From assembly GCF_000308215.1 (NCBI RefSeq), contig NZ_CAJE01000013.1, positions 1-64,000 of the forward strand: DNA of 64,000 bases, given 5' to 3'. Made by a program: the position numbers and the translations under genes. This DNA is from Methanomassiliicoccus luminyensis B10. Lineage in GTDB: Archaea > Thermoplasmatota > Thermoplasmata > Methanomassiliicoccales > Methanomassiliicoccaceae. Below are positions 41,897-49,728 of this stretch, one piece after another. The first letter of the stretch is position 1. Every line of letters starts with the position of its first letter. The notes under the pieces are model-generated. The model saw only the letters and a program-made list of their open reading frames with translations. It was not told the DNA's origin and did not search any database.

Positions 41897-42187
41897 TCAG
41901 CGGTCCTGGCCCGTTTCCGCTTCCTCGACCAGCCTCTTGCCCGCAGACACGCTGTCCACCGAGTGGATCACCGCCCCAGTCTCGGAGATGGCCGTTTCCA
42001 CGTCATCGAACTCTATGGCGTTGCCTTCGATGGTGATCTTCACCGTCTCGGTATCCTGGTCGACCTCTATGATAGTAATATTCACTCCCGAGATCCCCTC
42101 CAGCACGCTGATGCGCTGGGACAGCTCCACGATGGAGGGGTGGTGCGGCTTCAGCACGTCCAGCACGACTCTCTTTATTTCACTCAA
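41897..42187 (-). CDS. DUF211 family protein
   Basis: A 96-residue archaeal protein of the DUF211 family, with [18 protein letters not shown] at the start, the beta-strand [22 protein letters not shown] and the tail [15 protein letters not shown]. The fold is ferredoxin-like; the function is not known. The TTG start at 42187 is in a TTGAGTGAAATAAAG context, and a TATA-like GGATTTATACTC lies at 42227-42236 on this strand. Convergent to SRP19. Confidence 0.85.
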   Translation of the reverse strand: MSEIKRVVLDVLKPHHPSIVELSQRISVLEGISGVNITIIEVDQDTETVKITIEGNAIEFDDVETAISETGAVIHSVDSVSAGKRLVEEAETGQDR

Positions 42188-42527
42188 AGGCCGGTCACTT
42201 CCCCTTCCATCTAACGATGGCGAGAGTATAAATCCTTGACCATGAGGGGCGCTCTAGAGGCCGACTACGAAGCCAATGAACTAATTGGATGAACCCTTCT
42301 CTTTCCATCCGGCCGATACCTGGCCCCGCGTTTGACGCGCTGGAGTTCATGGATCTTAAGTTTGATCCAAGAAATAGCCGTACTGAATGCTCCGCTTTTC
42401 TATGTAAAAAAGTAACATTCCCTCGACTGCGTTAGACCTGGCTCTAGAAGCAAACGGGGTACCCTTAGTTTGGCTTCACCGCGGCTTAATAATCCAGAGG
42501 GGGATATCCGCTGTGCGACGCACCCTA
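42188..42527. other. Intergenic stretch without supported gene
   Basis: 340 bases between the DUF211 gene and the small membrane protein gene. Apart from the TATA-like element of the DUF211 gene (42227-42236, minus strand) I see no gene, tRNA or repeat. AT-rich patches around 42400-42420 (GTAAAAAAGTAAC) may belong to a promoter or terminator. Confidence 0.4.
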
Positions 42528-42833
42528 TCAGGCACGCCTATTCCTGGACCTGACTGCGAACCATATGATGCCGACGACGGCAACGATCGATATTCCCAGG
42601 ATTAGGAGGTCCAGGGCAGGGTGGCCGGAATTGCTAGACGAGCTTGTCAAAATTGAAAACTTCGCCGTGCCCAGTCCTGCAATGGTCTGCATGACCGGCC
42701 CATGAACTGGGATCCTCTCCATTGGCACCGCTGCAGAGGCCACCACGGTGTACAGATAGAGGATCCAGGCAAATAAATCAATCCATGCTTGTGCTCTGCC
42801 GAGATCGTCACCGAGGCGAACGGCGCCCCTCAC
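42528..42833 (-). CDS. Small membrane protein or remnant of a surface protein
   Basis: A 101-residue frame with two hydrophobic segments: one near residues 20-36 (LFAWILYLYTVVASAAV) and a C-terminal helix with basic stop-transfer tail (LILGISIVAVVGIIWFAVRSRNRRA). Between them is a Ser-rich, low-complexity part (TSSSSNSGHP). The C-terminus looks like the membrane anchor of a secreted archaeal protein, and the N-terminus lacks a convincing start, so this could be the 3' end of a broken larger gene. A 25-base perfect palindrome lies upstream at 42861. No family recognised. Confidence 0.4.
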   Translation of the reverse strand: MRGAVRLGDDLGRAQAWIDLFAWILYLYTVVASAAVPMERIPVHGPVMQTIAGLGTAKFSILTSSSSNSGHPALDLLILGISIVAVVGIIWFAVRSRNRRA

Positions 42834-42860
42834 CTGGCGTTGGCCGTCCGCAAAGAGCTT

Positions 42861-42885
42861 GAAGTGACCTCGACGAGGTCACTTC
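42861..42885. repeat. Perfect 25-base palindrome
   Basis: GAAGTGACCTCG, A, CGAGGTCACTTC: two 12-base arms around one base. It sits between the divergent small membrane protein gene (ends 42833 on its 5' side) and nnr (starts 42983), so it may be an operator or a hairpin. Confidence 0.55.
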
Positions 42886-42982
42886 GGGCCGACGTTACAT
42901 CACTGTTCCGACCCCGGAGATGATGAACTCCACGGGGCAGCGTTCCCAAAAGATTAATCCCATAACTTGGATACTCCGGGCC

Positions 42983-44416
42983 ATGCTCCCCTTTAAGGAG
43001 GTGCGGGTGCTCGACATCAACTCCGAGCACCTCGGCGTCCCCATGGACGCTCTGATGGACAACGCCGGCGAGGCCACGGCCGAGGTCATCCTCACCGAGA
43101 TCGGCACCGGCAAGAAGATCGCGGTGGTCTGCGGAGTGGGCAACAACGCCGGGGACGGGTTCGTGGCGGCAAGGAACCTGACCCGCCACAATGATGTGAC
43201 GGTATTGTTGGCCCACCCTCCTTCGGAGATCCGTACGGAGTCGGCAAAGAGAGCGTACGAGAGGGTCAAACATATCGCCTCCTCTTCCGTGGGGGTGCCC
43301 CTTTCCAAGTTCGATGTGATCGTGGATGCTCTCCTGGGCACTGGGAATTACACCGAGGTAAGGGAGCCGTACCGAACGCTCATCAACCGCATCAACGGCT
43401 CCAAGACCAAGGTCGTATCCATCGACGTGCCCTCCGGCCTGGGCACCGATCTGGCCGTGGAACCCGACATCACCGTCACTTTCACCGAGATGAAGGAGGG
43501 CATGACCCCGGAGAATTCCGGCAAGATCTTCGTGCAGGACATCGGTATTCCCGCCGACGCCCACAGGTATGTGGGGCCGGGGGAGTTCGCGTACTACCCC
43601 ATAAGGGGAGCGGAGTCCCACAAGGGGCAGAACGGACGGATACTGGTTATCGGCGGAGGGCCCTTCACCGGAGCGCCGGCCCTGGCCGGCCTGGCCGCGT
43701 ACCGCATGGGCGTGGACCTGGTGCACATCGCCACCCCCGCGCCGTCCTTCGGGCCCATCTCATCATATTCGCCCAACCTCATAGTGCACGGGTTGGTCGA
43801 CGAAACCCTGAACGCCAAGGACATCAAGCCGGTCCAGCAGCTCATCGGCATGGTGGACGCGGTGCTCATCGGCCCCGGGCTGGGATTGGGAAGAGGGACC
43901 CAGGAGGCGGTAAGGAAGATCGTCAAGGCCTGCGACAAGCCCCTGGTCATCGACGCCGACGCCATCGCCGCGGTGGCCGAGGACCTCTCCGTGCTGGAGG
44001 GTAAGACCGCCGTCATCACTCCGCACGCCAAAGAGTTCGAGACGCTCACCGGGGAAAGCCTGCCGAAGGACCTGGAGGAAAGGGCCAAGGCGGTCGAGGA
44101 AGCGGCCAGGAAGCTGGGGGTGGTACTTCTGGCCAAGGGGCACATCGACGTCGTTTCCGACGGCCATCTCACCAAGTTGAACCGCACCGGGAACCCCGGG
44201 ATGAGCGTCGGAGGCACCGGCGACGTGCTCGCCGGCGAGGTCGTGGCGCTGCTGTCCAAGGGGACCACCGCCTACAACGCGGCCAGGATCTCGGCGTTCA
44301 CCAACGGCAAGGCCGGCGACCTGGCCTTCGAGAAGCTGGGCTACAGCCTCATGGCCACCGACGTCATCGACAATGTGCCGGAGGTCCTGCGCCGGTACCT
44401 GAAGCGGCTGCAGTAA
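42983..44416 (+). CDS. nnr: Bifunctional NAD(P)H-hydrate epimerase/dehydratase
   Basis: Repairs hydrated NADH and NADPH: the N-terminal YjeF-type half epimerises R-NADHX to S, and the C-terminal half dehydrates S-NADHX with ADP (bacteria and archaea) as phosphate donor. The 477-residue protein has GVGNNAGDGFVAARNL (about 53-68) and VVSIDVPSGLGTD for the epimerase, and ILVIGGGPFTGAPALAGLAAYR, ALIGPGLGLG-like GPGLGLGRG and NPGMSVGGTGDVLAGEV (catalytic Asp) for the ribokinase-like dehydratase. The ATG 42983 gives the family-like MLPFKEVRVLDINSEHLGVP; the frame extends further upstream without good support. Confidence 0.93.
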   Translation: MLPFKEVRVLDINSEHLGVPMDALMDNAGEATAEVILTEIGTGKKIAVVCGVGNNAGDGFVAARNLTRHNDVTVLLAHPPSEIRTESAKRAYERVKHIASSSVGVPLSKFDVIVDALLGTGNYTEVREPYRTLINRINGSKTKVVSIDVPSGLGTDLAVEPDITVTFTEMKEGMTPENSGKIFVQDIGIPADAHRYVGPGEFAYYPIRGAESHKGQNGRILVIGGGPFTGAPALAGLAAYRMGVDLVHIATPAPSFGPISSYSPNLIVHGLVDETLNAKDIKPVQQLIGMVDAVLIGPGLGLGRGTQEAVRKIVKACDKPLVIDADAIAAVAEDLSVLEGKTAVITPHAKEFETLTGESLPKDLEERAKAVEEAARKLGVVLLAKGHIDVVSDGHLTKLNRTGNPGMSVGGTGDVLAGEVVALLSKGTTAYNAARISAFTNGKAGDLAFEKLGYSLMATDVIDNVPEVLRRYLKRLQ

Positions 44417-44449
44417 GGCATTATTAGGCCGCGGGGGCATGGGCGTGGG

Positions 44450-45127
44450 ATGAAACTTGCCCTGATCTCCGATGTCCACGCCAACGTTGTCGCGCTAGAG
44501 GCGGTGCTGGACGACATCGAGGCCAGGGGCGCGGACATGGTACTGAGCGCGGGGGATGTGGTGGGCTACTACCCGTATCCCAACGAAACGGTGGAGCTGT
44601 TCCGGGCACGAGGGATAATATCGATACGGGGGAACCATGATCGGGCGGTTCTGCGGGCCGACCCCCGGGGAATGAGCCCAGTGGCCGGGGACGCGATCAT
44701 GTGGACCGCCTTCCATCTCACCGCCTCCTCGCTCCAGTATCTCAGGTCCCTGCCGCCCCGCGCCCAGCTCCATGCGGACCGCATCGCGGTGGGGCTGTAC
44801 CACGGCTCCCCGCGCGACGATGACGAGTACGTGTACGAGGGACAGGCCTGCAAGGAGCTTCTGATCATGTCGCATAGCCAACTGGTGGTGCTGGGGCATA
44901 CCCACATCCCATATGTGAAGAAGTATCCTAGGGGCATCATCGTCAACCCAGGCTCGGTGGGCCAGCCCCGGGACGGGTTCCCCGAGGCCTCCTATTCGGT
45001 GTTCGACATCGACACGAATGAGGCGACCAACCACAGGGTCGCCTACGATATCGAAAAGGTGGCGGAGGCTACCAGGGACGCGGGCCTCCCTGATCGTCTG
45101 GCCGACCGGCTTTTCAACGGGTTGTGA
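44450..45127 (+). CDS. Metallophosphoesterase (YfcE/ApaH-like)
   Basis: A 225-residue calcineurin-like phosphoesterase. Metal motifs: ALISDVHANVVALEAVL (DxH), LSAGDVVGYYPYP (GD), SIRGNHDRAVLR (GNHD), GLYHGSPRDDD, and VVLGHTHIPYV (GHTH), with a closing VNPGSVGQPRDG. This order matches the MPP superfamily group of archaeal and bacterial YfcE-like enzymes. The substrate is not defined. A TATA-like GCATTATTAGG (44418-44428) sits 26 bases before the ATG, which suggests a leaderless transcript. Confidence 0.88.
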   Translation: MKLALISDVHANVVALEAVLDDIEARGADMVLSAGDVVGYYPYPNETVELFRARGIISIRGNHDRAVLRADPRGMSPVAGDAIMWTAFHLTASSLQYLRSLPPRAQLHADRIAVGLYHGSPRDDDEYVYEGQACKELLIMSHSQLVVLGHTHIPYVKKYPRGIIVNPGSVGQPRDGFPEASYSVFDIDTNEATNHRVAYDIEKVAEATRDAGLPDRLADRLFNGL

Positions 45128-45135
45128 GCAAAACC

Positions 45136-45144
45136 TTTTAAATT
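45136..45144 (+). promoter_or_regulatory. TATA-like element of the 45178 phosphoesterase
   Basis: CCTTTTAAATTACC in the gap after the preceding stop, 34-42 bases before ATG 45178. Confidence 0.45.
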
Positions 45145-45177
45145 ACCCACGCTTAGAATGGACCGCAAGGAACCGAG

Positions 45178-45981
45178 ATGAGCGAGACAGTGAGCCCCAT
45201 ACCGGACCACCTGGCCCTGGAGGTCCGCAGCAGCGACAGTGGCATCATTGTAGTAGGAGACCTGCACGTCGGAATCGAGTCCGAGCTGAGGTCAAAGGGG
45301 GTCCACGTTCCGTCGCAGACCCACCGCATGGAACGCGAGCTCGTATCCCTCAGCCCCGGCCGCGATCGCATCGTCCTCCTGGGGGACATCAAGAACAAGG
45401 TTCCTGGGTCGACCCACCAGGAGTACGCCGAGCTGCCGGGGTTCTTCCGCGCGCTGAAACGGCACTACAAAGTAGTGGACATCGTCAGGGGCAACCACGA
45501 CACCAACATCGAGGAGTTCCTGCCCGACGGCATCAATGTCCATCCGTCCACCGGCTTCGTCATCGGCAGCGTGGGGTTCGTTCACGGCCACACTTGGCCG
45601 TCACCCGAGGTCATGTCCTGCAGGACCCTGTGCATAGCGCACAACCACCCCACCATCGCGCTGGAGGACTCCCTGGGCAACGTGAGCAAGGAGCAGTGCT
45701 GGGTCCGGTTCAAGCTCAAGGAGAAGGTATACAAGCGGTACGTGGAGGTCCCGGAGGAGGTCATCATGGTCCCCGCCTTCAACCGCTCGCTGGGGGGGTC
45801 GCCGGTGAACATACGCTCCGCCAAGCTCCTGGGCCCGCTCTTCACCGAAGGCATGGCTGACATCGATGAGGCGAGGGTGTACCTGCCGGACGGGATCTAT
45901 CTGGGCACGGTGGGCTCGCTGATGATCGGCAAGGACCGGCGCATCCGCACCACTCCCAACCCGCGCAGCCACGTCTATTAG
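45178..45981 (+). CDS. Archaeal metallophosphoesterase (COG1407 type)
   Basis: A 267-residue phosphoesterase of the archaeal group COG1407. Visible motifs are IIVVGDLHVGIESEL (GDxH), IVLLGDIKNKVPG (GD), DIVRGNHDTNIEEF (GNHD) and FVHGHTWPS (HGH). COG1407 members are often found beside DNA-repair helicases (Lhr-like); here the neighbours are another phosphoesterase and a GyrI-like protein. The stop is TAG and overlaps the convergent GyrI-like gene by four bases. An AAGGAACCGAG sequence with weak ribosome-binding potential precedes the ATG. Confidence 0.88.
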   Translation: MSETVSPIPDHLALEVRSSDSGIIVVGDLHVGIESELRSKGVHVPSQTHRMERELVSLSPGRDRIVLLGDIKNKVPGSTHQEYAELPGFFRALKRHYKVVDIVRGNHDTNIEEFLPDGINVHPSTGFVIGSVGFVHGHTWPSPEVMSCRTLCIAHNHPTIALEDSLGNVSKEQCWVRFKLKEKVYKRYVEVPEEVIMVPAFNRSLGGSPVNIRSAKLLGPLFTEGMADIDEARVYLPDGIYLGTVGSLMIGKDRRIRTTPNPRSHVY

Positions 45982-46589
45982 GCCTTCTCCACCGGCTGCC
46001 TGATGATGGTCTTCAGCTTCTCGGGGGCGGCCCTCCGGGGGTCGCCCATGTAGATCTCGTGGTGCTTGCCCCTCAGCCGGCAGCCCTGCTCCCCGATGAA
46101 GCGGTGGAGCCTGGCGATGGCGGGCCCCTCGTCCTTGTAGGGGCCGACATACGGGAGCTGGGCGCTCAGGCCTTCCTCCCACCGCTCCAGTCGGACATTG
46201 GACAGGGCGGGCGGGTCCTTCTTCCTCTTAAGCTCGGAGGCTGCGCTGTCGAAGTCGGCCCGGGTCACCAGATCGGGCAGCATTATCATGGCGGTCCACA
46301 GCCACTCGTCCTTTCGGCCGGCTGCGAAGTTCTCCATGTCCTCGGCCCACCACAGGCCTTCCAGGGGGCCGACCTTGAACTCCTCTCCCCGGGACTTCTT
46401 GATGGCGAACTTCATGGTGTAGGCGAGGCCGTAGAGCGCCTCGATGGCCTGCGCGTACTCGGCGGCCGTATTGGGGTCCCCCTTCCCGTCCACCATCATG
46501 TAGCTCATCTCCGGCACCGTGACGAGCGCCGGCTCCTTCTTCGGCTTAAGAAGCGCCTCGATCTCCTTGCTGAACCCCGCCATGGTCAT
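45978..46589 (-). CDS. GyrI-like small-molecule binding domain protein
   Basis: A 203-residue protein of the GyrI-like superfamily. The core has the typical strands (PALVTVPEMSYMMVDGKGDP near residues 18-37, and the second half KHHEIYMGDPRRAAPEKLKTI) and the region GPLEGLWWAEDM. Such domains bind small hydrophobic or charged ligands; they occur alone or fused to AraC-type regulators. This one is stand-alone, so it is perhaps a ligand-sequestering protein or isomerase-like hydrolase. ATG 46589 (MTMAGFSKEIEALL) is used; the longer frame adds 22 residues with no family likeness. Convergent to the COG1407 gene. Confidence 0.78.
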   Translation of the reverse strand: MTMAGFSKEIEALLKPKKEPALVTVPEMSYMMVDGKGDPNTAAEYAQAIEALYGLAYTMKFAIKKSRGEEFKVGPLEGLWWAEDMENFAAGRKDEWLWTAMIMLPDLVTRADFDSAASELKRKKDPPALSNVRLERWEEGLSAQLPYVGPYKDEGPAIARLHRFIGEQGCRLRGKHHEIYMGDPRRAAPEKLKTIIRQPVEKA

Positions 46590-46647
46590 GAAGAGCGCAT
46601 CGCCGCGGGGACGCATAAAGCATGCGTTCTCCCCCCAGATAGGGATG

Positions 46648-46666
46648 AAAAACAAAAAAAGGAAAA
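46648..46666 (-). terminator. T-rich terminator of the hdrA-mvhDGA operon
   Basis: On the minus strand CCTTTTTTTGTTTTTC lies 18-36 bases after the mvhA stop; runs of seven and five T are typical archaeal terminators. Confidence 0.6.
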
Positions 46667-46683
46667 GGTTGTTGGAAAGGGGT

Positions 46684-48198
46684 TTAGAAGTTCTGGATCT
46701 CCTGGAATATCTCGCCGTTGGGCTTCCTGATCACTGCCTTGAGGGGCATCTGACCGGGCAGGGTGTGGGTAGCGCAGGAGTTGCAGGGGTCGTAGGCGCG
46801 ATAGGCCATCTCGACCTCGTTCAGGATACCCGGGGATACCTGCCAGTTCTTGATAAGTCCCTTGGCCGCCTGCCTGACGGACAGGTTGATCGGCGCGTTG
46901 TTGTTGGTGGTGCCGACCACCAGGTTCACGTCGGTGGTGATGCCGTTCTCGTCCGCCACGTAGTGGTGGATGAGCACGCCGCGAGGCGCTTCCAGGCATC
47001 CGATGCCCTCACCGGGGGTCTTGGTCGGGGACTTGATGTCCTTGCTGGTGATCATGGGGTCCTGGGAAAGCTCAAGCAGCCACTCGGAGGCGTGCATCAG
47101 CTCGATGACCCTGGCCCAGTGGTAGATCATGGTGTGGTGGATAGGTCCCTCCACGCCCAGACCCTTGAAGAAGTCCTTCAGTTGCTCGTACCCCTTCTGC
47201 GCCTCGGGGGTGGTGAAACCCGTGGAGGCGTTGACCCTGGCCAGAGGAGCGCACCGGTAGATGCCGCTCTGCGGGCCGTCGGTGAAGCCGTTCCAGCCGA
47301 TCTTCTTCAGGAAGCAGAACTTCTCGTAGGTCCACGGCTCCACGTGCTCGCCGATGTGGTCGAGGTACTTGGAGGGATGGAACTTCTCGACCTCCTTCCC
47401 CTTCTGGTCGACCACCCTGAGGTCGCCGTCGTAGAAGTTGATCTTGTTGTTCTTGTCCACCAGGCCCATGTAGTAGGTCTCGTTGTAGTAGATGCCGGGG
47501 TCCTTGATGAGATCCAGGTAGGCCTCGTTCTTCAGAACGACGTCGCCCAGGAGGCCCATGGTGAACTTGGAGAACTCCACGCAGGACTTGGCCCACTCCT
47601 CGATCTGCTTCCTCTCATCCTCGTTGATGGGCTTGCTCATGCCGCCGGGGATGCCGCACACCGGGTGGGTAGCCTTCCCGCCGAGCATCTCCTGGACTTT
47701 CTGAGCATAGGAACGGTGCTTTATGACCTCAGAGCCTATGTTCACGCCGACCGCGTCCACGACGCCCAGGATGTTCCTCTTCTCCGCCGGGGCTGCCGGT
47801 CCGAGAACGAAGTCAGCAGCGGCCAGGGCGTAGAAGTGGGCGATATGGCTGTGGATGTAGTGCGCGGCGTAGAAGAGCTCGCGGAGCTTCCTTCCGGCCT
47901 CTGGGGGCTCGGCCTGGAACACACCGTCCAGCGCCTTGGTGGAGCACAGGTGGTGCGCGCCGGGGCACACACCGCACAGGCGGGGCGTGATCTTGTTGAG
48001 CTCGTCGACCGACCGACCGATGCAGAACTTCTCGAATCCGCGAAGCTCGGGCACCTGCCAGTAGGCGTTGGCCACGTTCCCCTCGTCGTTCAGGAAGATC
48101 TCGATCTTCCCGTGGCCTTCCAGCCTGGTGATGGGGTCGATGGTTATTCTCTTAGACTCGGACTTGGTGGTCGGTTCGCTTATGATTGGTCCACTCAT
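46684..48198 (-). CDS. mvhA: F420-non-reducing [NiFe] hydrogenase large subunit MvhA
   Basis: Holds the NiFe centre where H2 is split, feeding electrons through MvhG and MvhD to HdrA. At 504 residues it has the two cysteine pairs that bind nickel: RLCGVCPGAHH (Cys75, Cys78) and DPCNSCATH (Cys472, Cys475, His478). The residues after His478 (26 in all, beginning TLPGQMP) are a C-terminal extension of the type removed by a maturation protease in most hydrogenases. The start overlaps mvhG by four bases. It is the last gene of hdrA-mvhD-mvhG-mvhA and is followed by a T-rich terminator. Confidence 0.96.
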   Translation of the reverse strand: MSGPIISEPTTKSESKRITIDPITRLEGHGKIEIFLNDEGNVANAYWQVPELRGFEKFCIGRSVDELNKITPRLCGVCPGAHHLCSTKALDGVFQAEPPEAGRKLRELFYAAHYIHSHIAHFYALAAADFVLGPAAPAEKRNILGVVDAVGVNIGSEVIKHRSYAQKVQEMLGGKATHPVCGIPGGMSKPINEDERKQIEEWAKSCVEFSKFTMGLLGDVVLKNEAYLDLIKDPGIYYNETYYMGLVDKNNKINFYDGDLRVVDQKGKEVEKFHPSKYLDHIGEHVEPWTYEKFCFLKKIGWNGFTDGPQSGIYRCAPLARVNASTGFTTPEAQKGYEQLKDFFKGLGVEGPIHHTMIYHWARVIELMHASEWLLELSQDPMITSKDIKSPTKTPGEGIGCLEAPRGVLIHHYVADENGITTDVNLVVGTTNNNAPINLSVRQAAKGLIKNWQVSPGILNEVEMAYRAYDPCNSCATHTLPGQMPLKAVIRKPNGEIFQEIQNF

Positions 48199-49205
48199 TG
48201 CTTAACCCCCGCTTTCTTCTCCTTGACCTTCCTCTTGATGATGGACTTGGGCATGGTGAACGCATAGAACGTCCCCAGCGGGTCCTTGACCTGGGTCATC
48301 AGCTTCAGGATCTCGTCCTCGGAGAGCTGGGTCTCGTTGTCGGCGGTCCTGAAGATGGACGCCAGCGCGCTCAGCATGGAACCGCCCTGGTCCTCCACCG
48401 CGGCGGTGGGGCCCATGCATCCACGGCAGGGCTGGTTGGCGTTCAGGCACTTGGCGCCGCAGCCGGCCCTGGTGGCCGGACCGAGGCATATGACGCCCTG
48501 CTCCAGCATGCACTTCTTGGGGTCGATCTCGATGTCATAGGGCATGTTGATCTTGTCGATGGTCTTGACCTCTTTGGTCCTGCCGCACTCGTCGCACAGG
48601 GTCTTCTGGGAGGCGATGACCGAGCCCTTGGGGGGCAGGGGGGCGCCTTCCTTGACGTGCTTCTCCACTACGCCGAGGAACTGGTTGATCAGGTCGGTGG
48701 TGGGCGGGCAGCCAGGCATGAAGTAGTCAACGTCCACGATGTCATCCAGGGTCAGAACGGTGTCGTACATCACCGGCAGCTCAAGCTCGCCCTCGGGGGC
48801 CTGATACTTGGGCTGGGGGATGACATGGTTCGGGTTGACGCTGGAGAAGGTGTGGTTGTACACATAGTCCTGGAGGTCCTTCTTGTTGGTCACGTTGGCC
48901 AGGCCGGGAATGCCGCCGAAGCAGGCGCAGGAGCCGAAGGAGACCATGATGGCCGACTTCTGCCTGAGCAGCTTGGCAACGTGCTCGTTCTCGCTGTTCC
49001 TTATGGCGCCGTTGTAGAGCGTGACGGTGATGCTCTTGTCGGGCATGGCCTCGACATCCTTGAGCTTGGCGTCCACAGCGATGGGCCAGAACACAATGTC
49101 CGCCATCTCAGCCACGCCGAGGATCTTCTCATCGATGTCCAGGAGCGCCACGTCGCATCCTCCGCATCCGGCTCCCCAATATTGTGCTATCTTGACTTTT
49201 GCCAT
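48195..49205 (-). CDS. mvhG: F420-non-reducing [NiFe] hydrogenase small subunit MvhG
   Basis: Electron-transfer subunit with three Fe-S clusters. The 336-residue protein starts MAKVKIAQYWGAGCGGCDVALLD, with the proximal-cluster Cys pair at 14 and 17, continues with GSCACFGGIPG and FMPGCPPTTD, and the middle and distal cluster ligands are in CDECGRTKE, CMLEQGVICLGPATRAGCGAKC and CRGCMGP. The start is ATG 49205, which gives the family N-terminus; a GGAAAGAGGTGG ribosome-binding region lies just upstream. It forms the hydrogenase core with MvhA. Confidence 0.96.
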   Translation of the reverse strand: MAKVKIAQYWGAGCGGCDVALLDIDEKILGVAEMADIVFWPIAVDAKLKDVEAMPDKSITVTLYNGAIRNSENEHVAKLLRQKSAIMVSFGSCACFGGIPGLANVTNKKDLQDYVYNHTFSSVNPNHVIPQPKYQAPEGELELPVMYDTVLTLDDIVDVDYFMPGCPPTTDLINQFLGVVEKHVKEGAPLPPKGSVIASQKTLCDECGRTKEVKTIDKINMPYDIEIDPKKCMLEQGVICLGPATRAGCGAKCLNANQPCRGCMGPTAAVEDQGGSMLSALASIFRTADNETQLSEDEILKLMTQVKDPLGTFYAFTMPKSIIKRKVKEKKAGVKQ

Positions 49206-49224
49206 GATTCCACCTCTTTCCTCC

Positions 49225-49725
49225 TTAGTGGTGCGCCTCGGCACGGGTCTTCTCGCTTTCCGCCTCGGCCTCCTTGAGCGGGTTGGGGCCCATCTCGCGG
49301 ACCTTCTCGGTGAACTCCTTTATGGTCGCCTGGAACCTGACCCCTTCGGAAGCGGACACCCACTCGAGGTGCAGGCGCTCCGGGTCGATGCCGTACTGCT
49401 CCAGCAGCATCTTCAGCAGGGCGATTCTCCGGCGGGTACGATAGTTGCCGCCGATGTAGTGGCAGTCCGCGGGGTGGCATCCCAGGACAAGTACTCCGTC
49501 AGCGCCCTTGGCGAAGGCACGGAGCACGTGTTCGGGGTCCACCCTGGCAGAGCACATCGCCCTTATGACCAGGAAGTTGGTCGGCATCTGCAGCCTCGAC
49601 ACTCCCGCCAGGTCGGCCCCGGCGTAGGAGCACCAGTTGCAGCAGAAGGCTATGATCTTGGGCTCGAAGCGGCCCTCTTCCGCGGGGGCGGAAGGGGCGG
49701 CCTGAGCGCTTGCGTGTGCTGACAT
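49225..49725 (-). CDS. mvhD: Hydrogenase/heterodisulfide reductase linker MvhD
   Basis: A 166-residue [2Fe-2S] protein that links the MvhAG hydrogenase to HdrA. After an Ala-rich N-terminal tail (about 1-18) the domain begins IIAFCCNWCSYAGADLAG, with the CCxxC motif, and continues with IRAMCSARVDPEHVLRAFAKGADGV, LVLGCHPADCHYIGGNYRT (two further Cys) and LLKMLLEQYGIDPERLHLEW. The tail (SEKTRAEAHH) is charged. The gene lies 3 bases after hdrA and 19 bases before mvhG on the same strand, so it is in one operon. Confidence 0.95.
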   Translation of the reverse strand: MSAHASAQAAPSAPAEEGRFEPKIIAFCCNWCSYAGADLAGVSRLQMPTNFLVIRAMCSARVDPEHVLRAFAKGADGVLVLGCHPADCHYIGGNYRTRRRIALLKMLLEQYGIDPERLHLEWVSASEGVRFQATIKEFTEKVREMGPNPLKEAEAESEKTRAEAHH

Positions 49726-49728
49726 GTT

